From positions 4,821,001 through 4,885,000 of the forward strand of contig WPIO01000011.1 in NCBI GenBank assembly GCA_009760855.2: DNA of 64,000 nt. Direction: 5' to 3'. The position numbers were made by a program, and so were the translations under genes. Shown in pieces: positions 1 to 12,300 of the stretch; within the stretch, counting starts at the first letter, position 1, and each line of letters opens with the position of its first letter. The stretch comes from Cristatella mucedo (Eukaryota; Bryozoa; Phylactolaemata; Cristatellidae). The notes beneath the pieces were generated by a model, which ran no database searches, was not told where the DNA came from, and worked only from the letters and a program-made list of their open reading frames with translations.

Positions 1-879
1 GCGTTTGGTTACAATAAGGACAGCCTTACTAATTATGCTCATCTTCTTTTGGTGACAAGATGCCGAACGCAAACATCACTGCTCCGACGCATTTAGCACC
101 GTACTACAGGCACCGTTGTATCGGATGATCATTCAATACGTTTCCGTAATAACCAGGTCAGCCGCCATAAAAAGCTACTCGAATTACTTATCTGCTGCCT
201 ACAAGCATGGAGGCAATCTCCTGGTTATTAATTTATACGCCTATGACTTTCAAAGGTGGGGAAACTAAAAATAAGCTGGTAAAGCTCTCTAAAAGCCAAC
301 ACTGCATAAATAAGCACGTTATCTAGATTCATGGTAAAGCAGGGACTGCTTTCGTACGCGTAAATCATGACGTTAAAATACATACTTACTCATACGGTAC
401 CTTTTTTGCAGACCTGAAACGGGGAGTTATTGAACAATTTTGTCTTCAAATCGACTATTGCTACTACTCAAATGAAATTAGTACTCATTCTAATTGTCTT
501 ACTAATGCCAGATCTCTTCGTAACACCCCTAAATCAGCAATAACCATTCTCTTTTTCGTGCGTTAGATCAGTTTTCCAAAACAATTTAAAAAAACCACCT
601 ATACCGAAGTCCACTTTTAGCCGATCACTGATGCTGGGTTTTAAACATTATTTTCACTGAGCCTGATTTTCTGAGATTTTCTAAATGACTCTATAATGAC
701 TGTGACAGCCCTCCGTACGACCTTTTTTCGGACTAGGTAGGATGACCGAGCAATACGTCTCCTAGGCTCCAACACCTAGCCCTTTTTAGCAGATGCTGTA
801 CGTGCCAAGCCCAGCTTACTCACTCTAGACGGCAAATGACGTAGAGGGATCTTCTAGCCCTCTCTCTCTCTCTCACTCA

Positions 880-966
<87 letters not shown>

Positions 967-2985
967 GTTAGCACTCCTCAGGCCACCTTATATTCAATAC
1001 ATGCATTTTCGTGCACTGTTGAGCCACGGTTCGTTGCGAACCTGCCCGAAAGCTGACCGCAGTTTGTAGCAGATAGATTTTTCCTCAGACTAACTCATGA
1101 ATATATACCGGACTGCCGAGTCATCAGCCGTGAGCCACTATCGGCCCCCTCAAACGCCAGGAGCGTGCGACTGCTTAAGCAACCTGTAGGGCCTCCAACC
1201 AACGTGCAAGGGCTCCTGAGTCACATTACCTCACAGAGACTCTGAAGGTGAAAGGTAACGCAAGTACAAACACGGTTTCTAAGCCATGTTTGCTCCGACC
1301 AAATATTGCTTTTGTGTTATGCTCTTAGGCTTCTGCAAGAAAATTAAAGTGGCCTTTTTGGAATGGTTTCTTTGTCTATTGCGGCGGTGCTCCTGGCATC
1401 CTTTTGCCTCAGTGACCTACTTGGTGACCCTGTAAGCATGATAAGTTCATTTTTGATGCGAGTCATTCAGCTGGTAAAAGAACGGTTCTTCAGGACCACG
1501 ACCGAGAGTCCATAAAATTGAGATATCGTAAGCCTTAGCACTACTGTGACATCTCTAGCTAATTTTGTTATCACGACGTACTGCATGAGAAGACATGAAC
1601 TGGACAAAGTCCATGATTTCAAGAGGCAAGTAAGGGCAAGTCCAGTACGATTTTATGGGCGTCAGCTAAGTGTAAAATCAGCTACAGTAAGCTTTACCCT
1701 ATCTTAGATGACGTTGTCTTACAACTAAAGGTGCGAAAAAGAACCAAAGAATTGCAAAGGTAAGTTAATATGTTTTGATAGAGCAATTGAATGAATAACA
1801 AAAAATAACGGCGGCCAGTTTCTTCATATTTTGTTACTAGTGCTCGCCTCGTCAACGAAAGGCCACAGACGGCAAGAGTAAAATCACGTCATGCAACCAG
1901 CTTCTCGCGGGGCCTTCAGATGGCTGCCGTTTCTCTCAGGCTTCGTGATGGGGTCCTAGAGTGCTGAAAACGCTTCCTCGATGATGCACTGCTCACCTGC
2001 TGGAAAAACTTGCCGAGACTCATTCGGAAGCATGGCATCAGCTAGGCAATTATCAGCCAAGGCGTCGTAAGAGTTAAGTTAAAGCGACATTTATATGCAC
2101 AATAAGAAATGATTTGAACCTGGGGTAAGCCTTCCTGCCCGACTTCACCTTGCGAACTCTTTGAAATCTAGTGGGATTAGTTCCACGCCTACGTTAGGTG
2201 GTGAGAAACATTTTAATACGCATTCACGTACATTCTACACGATCAAATATCTTGCTTACCATCACCGAATGGCCTCCTAGTCAAAGCGTTAAAGAGGCGA
2301 ATGTAGCAAATATTGACGTCTGACTCGATGCAGAAAACAGTCGCTAGCTCAACAATTACAGATTACAGAACGGATAAGAAAAGTGGGTTCTCCAGGCGCA
2401 AAACAAGAACGTGCAAAATCTGAGTTCTGGAAATTCTGAAACTGAGTTAACTGCAGCCGTCATCATTGTAACGAACATGAGAAGCCAAAAAAGAAAAAAG
2501 AAGGCATGAATGTAAAAAAAGCGTTTGTCGGTAAAGTGAACAGTGTTAACCAACGTGCACCATCAATAGTGCGAGAGTGAATTTGATATTAAAAAGTGCT
2601 TCATCTTCTTTGAAGAGCCAGAAGAAGCCATGGCCGCATCCCATCAAGATTCCATTAACAGAAAGTCGCGTGGAATGCGTAGCTAAACTAAGCAGACAGA
2701 TCGTCACTCCTTGCTGTTTCAATCGTGTCTGCGTCGGCTGCGCCTATAGGTTTTGATTAGTAGGCCGGGATAACAGTGGCGCTCAATGAATAGTATTTAC
2801 GCGAAAATAAGACCTTGCCGGAATATAAGCACTGGCATTGTTTTTCAGGTCCTTGTAATATGTCTCATATCCCAAAAATTAGACCCAGTTTGGAGGAAAT
2901 GTGTGCAGTCTGTAGCAACACTGCGGAAAGTCGTCTAGCAACGAGTACAGGTAGCAAGCAGATAGAGCGATCAAAATGAAACTCT
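1..2985. repeat. 5' flank of an off-window P450 unit (segmental duplication copy)
   Basis: This stretch aligns base by base with 23,272-26,660, starting at position 2 opposite 23,273. Long identical runs are visible, for example around 1,105-1,200 versus 24,290-24,390 and 1,840-1,975 versus 25,755-25,890. At the other site the block lies directly upstream of the intact P450 gene, so here it should be the upstream flank of another P450 copy left of the window. The two copies differ by a long (TC)n tract here, a LINE fragment there (24,804-25,065) and a 450-bp block there (25,290-25,738). Similarity fades near 2,985/26,660. I see no coding exon in it. Confidence 0.8.
860..963 (+). repeat. (TC)n microsatellite, about 100 bp
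   Basis: Nearly pure TC dinucleotides with a few interruptions at the left end. The paralogous position at 24,134-24,157 has only about 24 bp of pyrimidine repeat, so the length changed after duplication. Confidence 0.95.
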
Positions 2986-3420
2986 GCAAGATCTGGAAGA
3001 GTAACGAAGTTTTTAAGGTCTCAATCTATTTTCTTAAGGAATATGTGAAGCTAGTTTCTTAAATGGCTCGGCTCGACGTCCATAAAGTCAATGCTGTTAA
3101 ACTTTTGAAAATTCTACAAAGAGGTCTACATTTGATGCATTGTGCGTTGATTAGGGGACACCCCAGCAGCCAGGAGAAGCTCCTAGATCTCCTCTTTGTC
3201 TAACAGAAGGTCAATTTATGAGCGATTATTCTGTAACTTTTTCAGCATATCATCTTTGCCAGCTTCTCCAACGCTGGCGTCAGCTGAACGATGAGTTCGA
3301 CCAAAGCGTAATTCATGGACACTATTCTGATTCTGTTTTCGCCGCTTCCGAGACAGCAACTGCTTAATCAGTAGCGAGTTCTCCTTGATATTTTAATATG
3401 AAGGCTAACTATAGTACAAG
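2986..3420. other. Intergenic spacer, nothing recognised
   Basis: AT-rich sequence between the duplicated flank and a decayed LINE. No convincing open frame, RNA gene or repeat was seen. Confidence 0.5.
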
Positions 3421-3423
3421 CTA

Positions 3424-4805
3424 GTGGCCGACGAGGCATCTTGTTTATTTTCTATATTCAGCCGAGCTACCAGTCTCTCAGAATTGCTCGATGACGTCGA
3501 CACGTGCATCCAACCTGTCGATTACCTTCGCTCTAGAACTAGTCATTCGAACTTCAAAGGCACGCCTCCCATAGGCTTTCGGAGCCGCCCTGAAAGCCTG
3601 GCATTCTGTGAGGAGCACCTAAATTTCAAGATATCGTGTCTTCCTAATGTTTAGTGTCTGTCGGCCTCACTGCGGTTCTGGACCAGAGCAAAAAGCAATG
3701 ATTTGGCTAAATGTGAAAATTAGACTAGCAGACCTGCTAAAGTTGAGATCGAGGATGAATATTTTAAAAAACTCATCCAGCAATTCTTCAAATGGATTAT
3801 CTTAAGAGCATTCGGTCCCCAATACAATGAGACAAATTATGAAATAGAGAGCTCAACGGGTGCGCCAAGCCATTACGAGAAAACCTTGTGCAGGATCAAT
3901 CGAGGCCTAGTGGCTACATCTGTGGAGACACGCCCAAATGCTGTCATCCGGCGAGCCCTTAGAACTACTCTCGTATTCTAGTAGCCTCGTCCCCAGATAT
4001 TAGGTGGAAATTAGACAGCGCCTACCCTGTTTCAAAAGTGAGCTAAAGGATGAGTGTTATCGATGTGGAAAATGTCTGCCATCAGTTACCTACCTAACCA
4101 CTTCCAGAATGGGTCCTTAGCTAGTGATCGTCCCTAGGAAATAGCATCTCCACTGGACTTTGGTTCCTCAGTAACATTACCATGAGACTTTTCTCCCTTA
4201 ATTCAGTATGGCACCTAAATGCTTGTATTCATGGCGGCTACGATTGACCTCAACCAGTAGTTTTCGCTCCACTCCAAGACGACTACCAGCCCTCTAGGCC
4301 CTACTCCCACTGCCCTACTTCTACGATGCATAGATCTGCTGTGGAGCTGCCTAATTATAGCAGCAAACGTGACCTTATCCTTAGTTCTTGTCCCGGCGCC
4401 TTTCAAAAAGGCTTTTTTGATACCACTAATGAAGAAATTAGAACTAGACTGAATAAACTTAGAGCAATTGTAAACCATTTGCTTTACCGCCGGTCCTATC
4501 CAAGACACTTGAACGTGTTGCTGCAGTCCAACTAAACTTAAATTCCTACTGCAAACCAAGCAAATCAGTTCTAGCCTGGTTTTAAAGCTAATCTCTTGCA
4601 AAATAAGGCGTTGCTTAGCGAGTATAATGAACTTCTCAGTAATGCAGACATAGGCAATTTCTCTCTGCTGTTTTTGCTCGATCTTTTGGGGGTGATTAAT
4701 GCTGTCAGTCACCAAGTCGTTCTTGCTTACTTCGCCTGGGCATCACTGTTGCTGTCCTGCAATAGTTTAGGTCCTGTCTCAGTGAAGACTCCAGAGTGTT
4801 AAGGT
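3424..4805 (+). mobile_element. Decayed family-1 (CR1/L2-like) LINE fragment with reverse-transcriptase remnant
   Basis: Plus-strand sequence from about 4,340 to 4,800 reads, with frameshifts, as the N-terminal part of a LINE reverse transcriptase: a YNELLSNAD segment, then LLFLLDLL (ancestrally [13 protein letters not shown]), then a worn VSHQVVL block. The same blocks are better preserved at 11,928-12,611 and 33,200-33,700. Upstream, 3,785-4,400 aligns with 53,640-54,330, so both belong to one family and this is its region just before the reverse transcriptase. No complete ORF survives and the 3' end is missing. The identification rests on the cross-copy comparison. The exact left edge is uncertain. 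Confidence 0.65.
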
Positions 4806-5708
4806 AAGCGCACCGTGATCATGATACACTCAGCTTCTTGCAGATGTGATCGATGTGATTGTCTTCATGCGAAGAATACCAAAATGAAGAAGACTAGCTC
4901 ATTGGGGGGAAGTGAGAGCTGGCCAGAGCAGGCATGTCTTTAGCCAAGCTTTCAAAGCTGCTAGGTCGTCGCTGGGAGTGACCGAGGCCGATAGCGAATC
5001 TCAGACTTGTGGTGCATATTAGCTGAAGGCTCGATTGCTCAAAGACCCCGATAGTTATTGCGATGGGTGGCGAGTCGATGAGAAGTTGATGAGTGGGCTG
5101 TGGGAGCTCACATTAAAGGAGGACGTTTGTCTTATAAGTCGGCTGGTGCGAACAAATTAAGCGACCTACTATGTTAATGTCCTGTAAGCTAATTACATGG
5201 GATCGTAAAATCACCCATTTAAAAGGAGCGAGTGAAGATCAGACAGAAAAGGTGCGACGTGGCAGCCAAGCCGTCGAGGAGCAGCTAAGTTTTGCAGTTG
5301 AAAAAAAAATATTCTGAATACATTGAAGTTACTTTCTGGTTGTTCAGAAATCTATATGAAACTCACAGTGTTCACTAAAGTAGCGGAATAATTTAATATG
5401 TGTAGCATAGAAGAGCAGAGAAAATTTTCCGCCGATAATGAGCAAATATGAGGTACTTCCAAACAGAATGTCCACCTTAACTCAGCCCACTTAGTGTGTT
5501 CACGAAGACAAACCCCCGGAACATTTTTTTCAGCTTCCAGAGCCAGCATTAGAACCACCTTGGAACCCAGCAGCTTGGAACCCAGCAGCCAGGGAACCCC
5601 GAAACTCGGGCAGCCTAGGGCTCAAATAGAGGAGGTCTACTCTTACCTTGCAAGGGTCATTAACATGCATAAGGTCAGCCTTCTGCCCCTTGGCTAAAGC
5701 TTGACACC
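4806..5708. other. Intergenic, no gene recognised
   Basis: Mixed-composition sequence. Short open frames on both strands around 5,350-5,700 show no recognisable domain or splice structure. A 12-bp tandem motif (AACCCAGCAGC) occurs near 5,566-5,595. Confidence 0.5.
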
Positions 5709-5709
5709 T

Positions 5710-6995
5710 TACGGAATTTCCTCCTGCCACGGCTCGGATAAATCTTTCGGGCGCGTTTCGTGCCTAAGGTCGCTCTGCAACACGCCGTAAAGGCTCTGAT
5801 GGATCTAATTCGCTTCGCATGAGGTCTGCCGAACTTTGCATTGGTGCATTCCCCGTTTATGGCTCGCTCTGCCTGTGGGCTTGGCTTTATCCACTTCGGG
5901 ACGAACGCTTCCATCCTACAAGATGCAAAAGCCTGTCGCATGCAGTGCTCACCTGATGCTTGCTTCCGTCAAGTCAACCGTTACAGTCTTGACCGGGCAG
6001 TCGCCAGCCTGGAGGGCACGCCATCGTCTGACGAGGAGCGTCCTCGATACCCGAGCCAAGCAGCCTTCGGCCCTGGCAACACGGTTGGCCCGATAATGCT
6101 GTGGTCGGACGGGCGTAAGTGCCTCAAGCGGCTCTACTGTTGCTTCTCACTGACCGGCCCTGAAGAGCTGGCTCTGTCCACCAACGTTGATGGCATTGAG
6201 CACTGTGTCGTGCCTCGAGAGGTCATCGCGAAGCTGCCTGAGTTCACCAGGTTCGTGGAAGGTGTGCTTGGGCGGCCCAGCCTGCACGGGACAGGGTCAG
6301 CAACTGCCTGGCCACGGACAGATTCGCCACCCACAGTCACTTCTGACCTCGGGTCTTGACCTGTCATTCCAAGCTTTGCGGCTCGTTTACTGAGCTTGCC
6401 TGGACGTACTGCCGGTGGCTGCTGCCAAGAGTCGGGCATACCCTGGGACGGTTATTAGCTGCCGCCTATGCCTAGCTGGGGCAGAGACTCTGCCACGTTT
6501 TGGCCGATGCTGAATGCAATTACGGCCCGACACAACGTGGTTCTGGGCCGCTTCATCGGAGCTGTTCCGGCCACCGTGCTCAACTACATGTCGGCAGGCC
6601 GCGCCCTCCTGCTTGCTAGTAGTCTGGGTCTGTAGCTGGACCTGGTCATTGACAACGGCATTGATTTAGTTATTGCTGATCTGACGGTGCCGTTTGACAG
6701 CAGCTAGGATGCTCTGATTATGGCAGCCCGGAACAAGACCGATAAATGTTCAGCCATTGCCAGGTCTTTCCTGACCGCTTGCTACAGGTCGGCAGTGGTG
6801 AAGTCCTTCCTGATCGGGGGCTCTCGGCAGCTGGGCGCCAAATAATATAGCTTGCCTGGCTGACCTCGGCATCCTACGAGCGCAGACAATGGTTTTAAGG
6901 CAGCACCGAGCGTCCGACGTCATTACCGGCTCGGAAGCCGTGAGGTTCTTGTTCCTGAATCGGGAGGCCTAGATAACACCAGCGATCCCAGCAGG
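5710..6995 (+). mobile_element. Decayed LINE with restriction-like endonuclease (R2/Hero/NeSL type), C-terminal part
   Basis: GC-rich block that stands out from its AT-rich surroundings. With frameshifts and stops, the plus strand at 6,410-6,860 reads as the C-terminal module of site-specific-type LINEs. First comes a worn CxxC...H...C zinc knuckle followed by RHNVVLGRFIGAVPAT. After a spacer comes LVIDNGIDLVIADLTVPFDS and then AARNKTDKCSAIARSFL, which fits the PD-(D/E)xK nuclease region where a catalytic D-T-V-P-F is followed by a lysine-rich helix. Related fragments at 14,880-15,360 and 35,520-36,080 confirm a repeat family. Known from the family: such elements carry one ORF with RT followed by this nuclease. 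The RT part is not recognisable here. Confidence 0.6.
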
Positions 6996-7084
6996 GCAGG
7001 GCACCATTGGCTAATGTATATAAGCATGTTAAAAATTTAAATAAATATTAATATATATATATACATACATATATATATATATGC

Positions 7085-7745
7085 TCTATCTCAAAGATGT
7101 CATGGTCAGTCACAAGCTGAGCCTTTATTTCTTAATACAACCAGCTGTACCCTAGGTTTTTATCTTTCACATTTACTGAGTCAGCTGTCTTTGTGCAGCT
7201 TGCATTGAAAAATTCACACTTAACCAGTTGCAAAATTTCCTAAATGTTTTAAAGACAATACTAAACTTATATTCATGGAAAGCCAATAGACAACGCAAAG
7301 TGGAGTTCCATTAAATATTTCACAAAGTTCTACGTCTAGGCTTATCTACAGTATATGCCACAAGTCCGGCAGCTCATCAGCTCCACTGTATTGGCTAACA
7401 CTTTTAGGCTCTACTTTTGCTAATCCAGCTGATCTAATTTAGCTACTAAGCCGTCTGGCCTACCTACACTGTCTGCTTCTCTGACAATAATCACAGAGCT
7501 GACCTTCAGCACAACTCAAATTATTTGGAGACCTTGTCATCAGTTTATGTAGGTCGTAAGCCTTTAGCCTGCTGCGAGGTCACATCAAATAACACCACTT
7601 GATGATGCTTAAAGCCGAAACTAAAACCACTCTTCTCTCATAGTTTCCTATTATTAATATCCAGCAGATATTTTCCATTTCAAGCACGGGGGAGGATCTT
7701 CAAGATGGCGGTCCGGTTCTCCTCGGGGAGCGATAAATGCAAAGT
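7085..7745. repeat. Old LINE-like 3' region in the 3' flank of the P450 gene, shared with unit 2
   Basis: Shared with 29,900-30,440. The stretch near 7,590-7,660 can be read as a worn LINE C-terminus (lysine-rich TTLLS-type end) followed by a short 3' UTR with TATTATTAATATCCAG, and the segment 7,700-7,735 is a conserved GGTTCTCCTCGGGGAGC block. The element family is not identified. It could instead be plain P450 3'-flanking sequence. Confidence 0.35.
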
Positions 7746-8260
7746 TTTAAATAGTTTAGTTTGCCAACTAGGGTTGGTCAGAATAAAATATTTTTATTGG
7801 CATCACGCCTTGCGCCACAAAATACGATTCTGCAAGTTTGATGAGTCACGCTAAGGAAATATATTTGTTAGAAGCAGCTGCTTTTCGTTCATAGAATGAT
7901 TTGCCACCCTTCGCCGTATTCCGTGGTGGGATCTCAGCTGCAGTAACTGCGAACAGCAATGTGTTCTCTGTCGTATTTGGTGTCTAGGTGCTATAGCCCG
8001 CTCAGTTAAGGGAGATCTACAAGAATCGTAGTGCACTCTTGCATATGTCCGCAGATGCTTTCATTGAATTAATTGTATATAAACTACAATCAGATTGCAT
8101 CGGTTGGTGAAAACTGTAATAGGCGAGGAGGGCACAGCTGGACTTCACGAAGCAAAATGTCTGTCCAAACAAACAGGAAGCAAGAGAAAAGGCCAACTCC
8201 GTGTACCTCGTAAATAAGTAAATGCACACACATATTTACGAGTATGCAAGCATATATATA

Positions 8261-8406
<146 letters not shown>

Positions 8407-9114
8407 TGTTTATGTTCCGTCAGTAATGATGGTGCGACACGTGCACTGAACTGACGTTATGCTCACACTGGACGCTGCAAACATTTCAGTGGTTTATCTG
8501 TGTGAACACAATAAATAGGCTGCTCCTTATCGTCAAAAACACTTTCACGGTCCTTTATGCTAACAGGAATAAATGTTTCACCCCTTTAGTGAACGTTGCG
8601 AGTTTCACCTTAATTTTGGAACGATTAAAAACGTGACTTCAATGCATTCAGAAAAGAAACGCATGATGTAATGCCTATTTTTGGTACTCCGTAAACCAAT
8701 GGAAAAAAAATGTAAATACAAATATATTAAAGTAAAAACAATCACGGTGGCTCTATACATATACATATAAATGCATAGGTTCGTGTGCGTGTGCAAGTAT
8801 TATTATTTTCATTGATATGTAGCCACCGAGTGCATTTTCCAAGTCTACTGTGCTCTCGGATCAGGCCACAAGTAATTAAGTACAAACAGACGAATGCTCT
8901 ATCGTACAGCCGAGCTATTCAGATGGATATTAGGTGCACAGATAACAAGGAGACGTTGTAAGTGTAGAGTTTTTTCGTAAGGATATGAGAGAGCCAGCCA
9001 GCTTGAAGGCAGAATCGTTGTAGTCATATGAATCCAGAAGGCCAGAGTAGTCGCACGTTGGCGTTACAATGCTTTTCCGAGTGAAGGGACTTTTGCTGCA
9101 GCAGCCATAATTAG

Positions 9115-9302
9115 CTAACGGCTGCTACTTCTCCGATTAAAAATGGCCGAATAAGGAAGCGGCTTGTGAACCAGACCAACTTTGCCCTCTGCCCGGACTG
9201 TGCATCCAATCGGAGTCTCGATGTTGAAGCGCTGCAGAACGCTGGTGAAGAACAGGAACAACTCGGCTCTGGCCAGACTCTCTCCGGGGCAGGCACGTCT
9301 AC
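9115..9302 (-). CDS. P450 exon 5 (haem-binding cysteine exon)
   Basis: Acceptor TCTTGCAG ends at 9,303. The exon completes the glycine codon of exon 4 and gives [18 protein letters not shown], then the C-terminal beta structures, ending in SSSR and a TAG stop at 9,117-9,115. It is separated from exon 4 by 6.3 kb of LINE-filled intron. The frame joins exactly with exon 4 only if the GC donor is used. Confidence 0.93.
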
Positions 9303-12300
9303 CTGCAAGACATACGTGCACAATGTCAGCATGTCAGCGAGGCAGCATGCTTTGTCGGTGGCTGATACACGTACTCTACGAGATTACATCTGATGAGGTA
9401 AAAAAAGACCTAGACATTCGTCACTACCGTTGCATGCTGACCAGAGCTAAGCTCCCAAGAGCACGGCTTTGGTTAAAAACATAATACACTATTTTGTCTC
9501 GCACGCTGGAATTTTTAGGAAGCTAAAGAATAATTTAAAAAACTTGATGAAGGCCAAGCCGCAAGCCACAGACCAAAAGATTTTGACTCTGTATCATCGT
9601 GACTTGATGAGCACATGAAAGAATAGCTACAACATCCAAGCAACGGTTTACATAATCAAGATATGCAGGCTGGTTAAATTTATTCTGAACTATGCAACTG
9701 AGAGATCCGATGAATAAGATAACCGCTCCCAAAGCAATCAGAAAAAATCGTTCCATAAAAAGCATACAGTGAAAGCTAAATTTTATTGCTATTATTTAAG
9801 GCAGGTTTTGCTCTCAAGGGTTATTAGATCGCCAATGGGTCGATCACAGGTTGTGGGTTCGCGAGATACAAGCCATTCATTCATGTCTCAAAAGTATGAA
9901 AAAGTTACGGTGCACTGTTCAAGCTTTTACCATACTAGCCATTGCTGGAGTGCACCGATTAATGGCTGACTCTAATGTTTGCCACACTGTCACCCTGTCT
10001 TAATATCGTTCAGGCACGTACGTCGACGTACGAGTGAGCCTTGAACTTTCTCACCCCTCACAGGCATTATGCCAATGGTGATTCAGACGTTTAAGGCACC
10101 AAAGAAACCACTTAAGCATTTAACATTGCAGCGATTCAAAAAGACTGCTTATACAGAAATCCTTTGCAAATTCATTTCTAATCATTTCTTCAGCTTCGGT
10201 TGGGACTGGGGTGCATAACACTTGTTGGCTGACCGGGGCTGACTCTACCCGGTTTAAATCCCCATTTCGGATTATAAATAAATTCCATGCAAAGAGCATA
10301 CAGGGTCCTCTTTTCTGGTATCGCTCCCACTGAAGGTATCTCAAGAAGGATCATTGTGCCGGGCTTCGGACGGTTGCAAGCTTAAATTCTGTTACGTCTG
10401 CAGCTACCTGCATATGAGCTGCTGTGCTGCTTCACTCGGAGGCAATATTATCACTAATGCATGGTTTCCTCGATGACAAGGATACACCGACAACTAACAC
10501 AGATAGAGCGAATGCTGTGAGTACCAGATTTGCATAGCTTCGGCTTGGATGTAGCTAAGCGAAGTTGTGGCGTGACTTATGTCGTGAGAGAGGCTCACGC
10601 TTTGGAAGCAAGTAAACTAGAGGCTCGGTCTCCAAAGCATTTGAAGCTTGTTTGAAGTACGGATCAATTGACTGAGCCGGAAGAGCTACTACTATGACGC
10701 CTGGATAGTTCCGTGCTGTAAAAAGTCCTAGCAGCACTTCTTTCATCATGGAAGCATCTTCACTAATGGCAGTGCGGAAGGGCTATCATGTAAAAATGGT
10801 GGTACACCTCAACTAAGTAAAGCTAGCAAGTCCGTCAGTTCTTCTTTCCGACAATCGGCAAGATGGCTACCAGTACTTCTGGGAGCTGTGTGGAATAGTT
10901 GCTTTTTTCAACTACGACTCAGGGATGCGAGTCCGCAGGCAGTGAGCTTTTATCTTTATAAAGATAAATATAAATAAATAAAAAATTTAGTTCAGTGAAT
11001 GTTGAACATTTGGGCATTCCCAGTGCAGCGATAAGAACAGCCATAGAACGCGCTGCAAAAAATTAGTTAATCTGTAGTGCACTAAGCCATGTGACGGAAA
11101 GTCGGTAGTGGTTGGCCATTATTGTAGTGTAATTTTGTATTCTGTTGCTGGTACTACGCACATGAATAATAATAATATTAATATAAATAATAATGCACTT
11201 CATAAAGCGCTCTCAGAGACCTCAATCTCTCTCTAGGCGCCTTAGATTTACTGCAAAGGGAAATGCAATTAAATGGTGAGTAATATCATGCTCGATAAAC
11301 AAAAAAATTAATAACATGGATAGGGGTGACATGCACAGGGTCAGCATGCAAATGTGGTTAGTGGCAGTATGCAAAGTGTCTGTATGCATAGGCACATAAA
11401 TGACGAATCACACGGACCCATTAAACGCAGTCCTAAATAGGTGTGTTTTTTAGGTTCTTTTTAAATGTGGTCAGGTCAAGAGATGTTCTGATGCAGGTCA
11501 AGAGGAAGTTCCAAGCTTTGGGAACATACAAACTAAATGCACGGTCTCCAAAGGATTTGAGATTTGTACGAGTAATTGGTAGACTGCTGGCTTCCGGAAA
11601 GGGGGTGGTACAATGCTTGGCCTAATGGGAGAGTGTATCTGAGAGACAGGCTGGAGCCAAGAATGAAGTGATCTAAAAGTGAGCAACAAAGCCCTGAAGT
11701 CAATCCGTTGCTTGACTGGTAGCCCTGCAGGTCGGTGAGAAGTAAAGTAATGTGGCTACTTTGACGCTCACGAAAAACAAGCCTAGCTGCAGAGTTTCGC
11801 ACCAGCTGCAATCACCTGATCGCACATGCTGGTAGGCCAGTAAGCAGTGAGTTGCAGAAGTCGAGACCGGATGTCACGAATCCATGGACCAACTTAGACG
11901 TGGTATGCTTATCTAAACAAGCCCGAATTATAGCAATGTTAGGAAGCTGTGAAAATAGGCAGATTTGACTGTGGAGCTGATATGGTCGTCTAACGAGAGG
12001 TCGCTTTGGAATATGACACCTAGATTTCGAGCTGATTCAACGGGAGACATGCTGGCAGAGCAAATTTTGAGCGTCAGCCTTTCCAATTTGTGAATCACAC
12101 TGGGTTTGCCCATAGCTAGTGACTTAATTTTATCATAGTTTCGTTTAAAAAAAATTGCTGTCATCCATGTGCGGATGTCGTCAATACATGCAGCAAGTGA
12201 GTTTAGAGAATTTGAGTTGTTTGAAGGCTGGGAGGGATCAGAGCAAAGGTACAATTGAGTGTCATCCGCATGGAATTGAAAGCCTAGATTGCGCTTGATA

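Noticed and set aside
5841-6359. 172-codon plus frame as a possible gene
   Set aside because: It lies in the GC-rich R2/Hero-type LINE relic; related fragments at 15.0 and 35.7 kb share the sequence with shifted frames.
7700-7735. YY1-like AAGATGGCGG site as a promoter element
   Set aside because: A single short motif in a repeat-like 3' flank, changed in the unit-2 copy; no supporting context.
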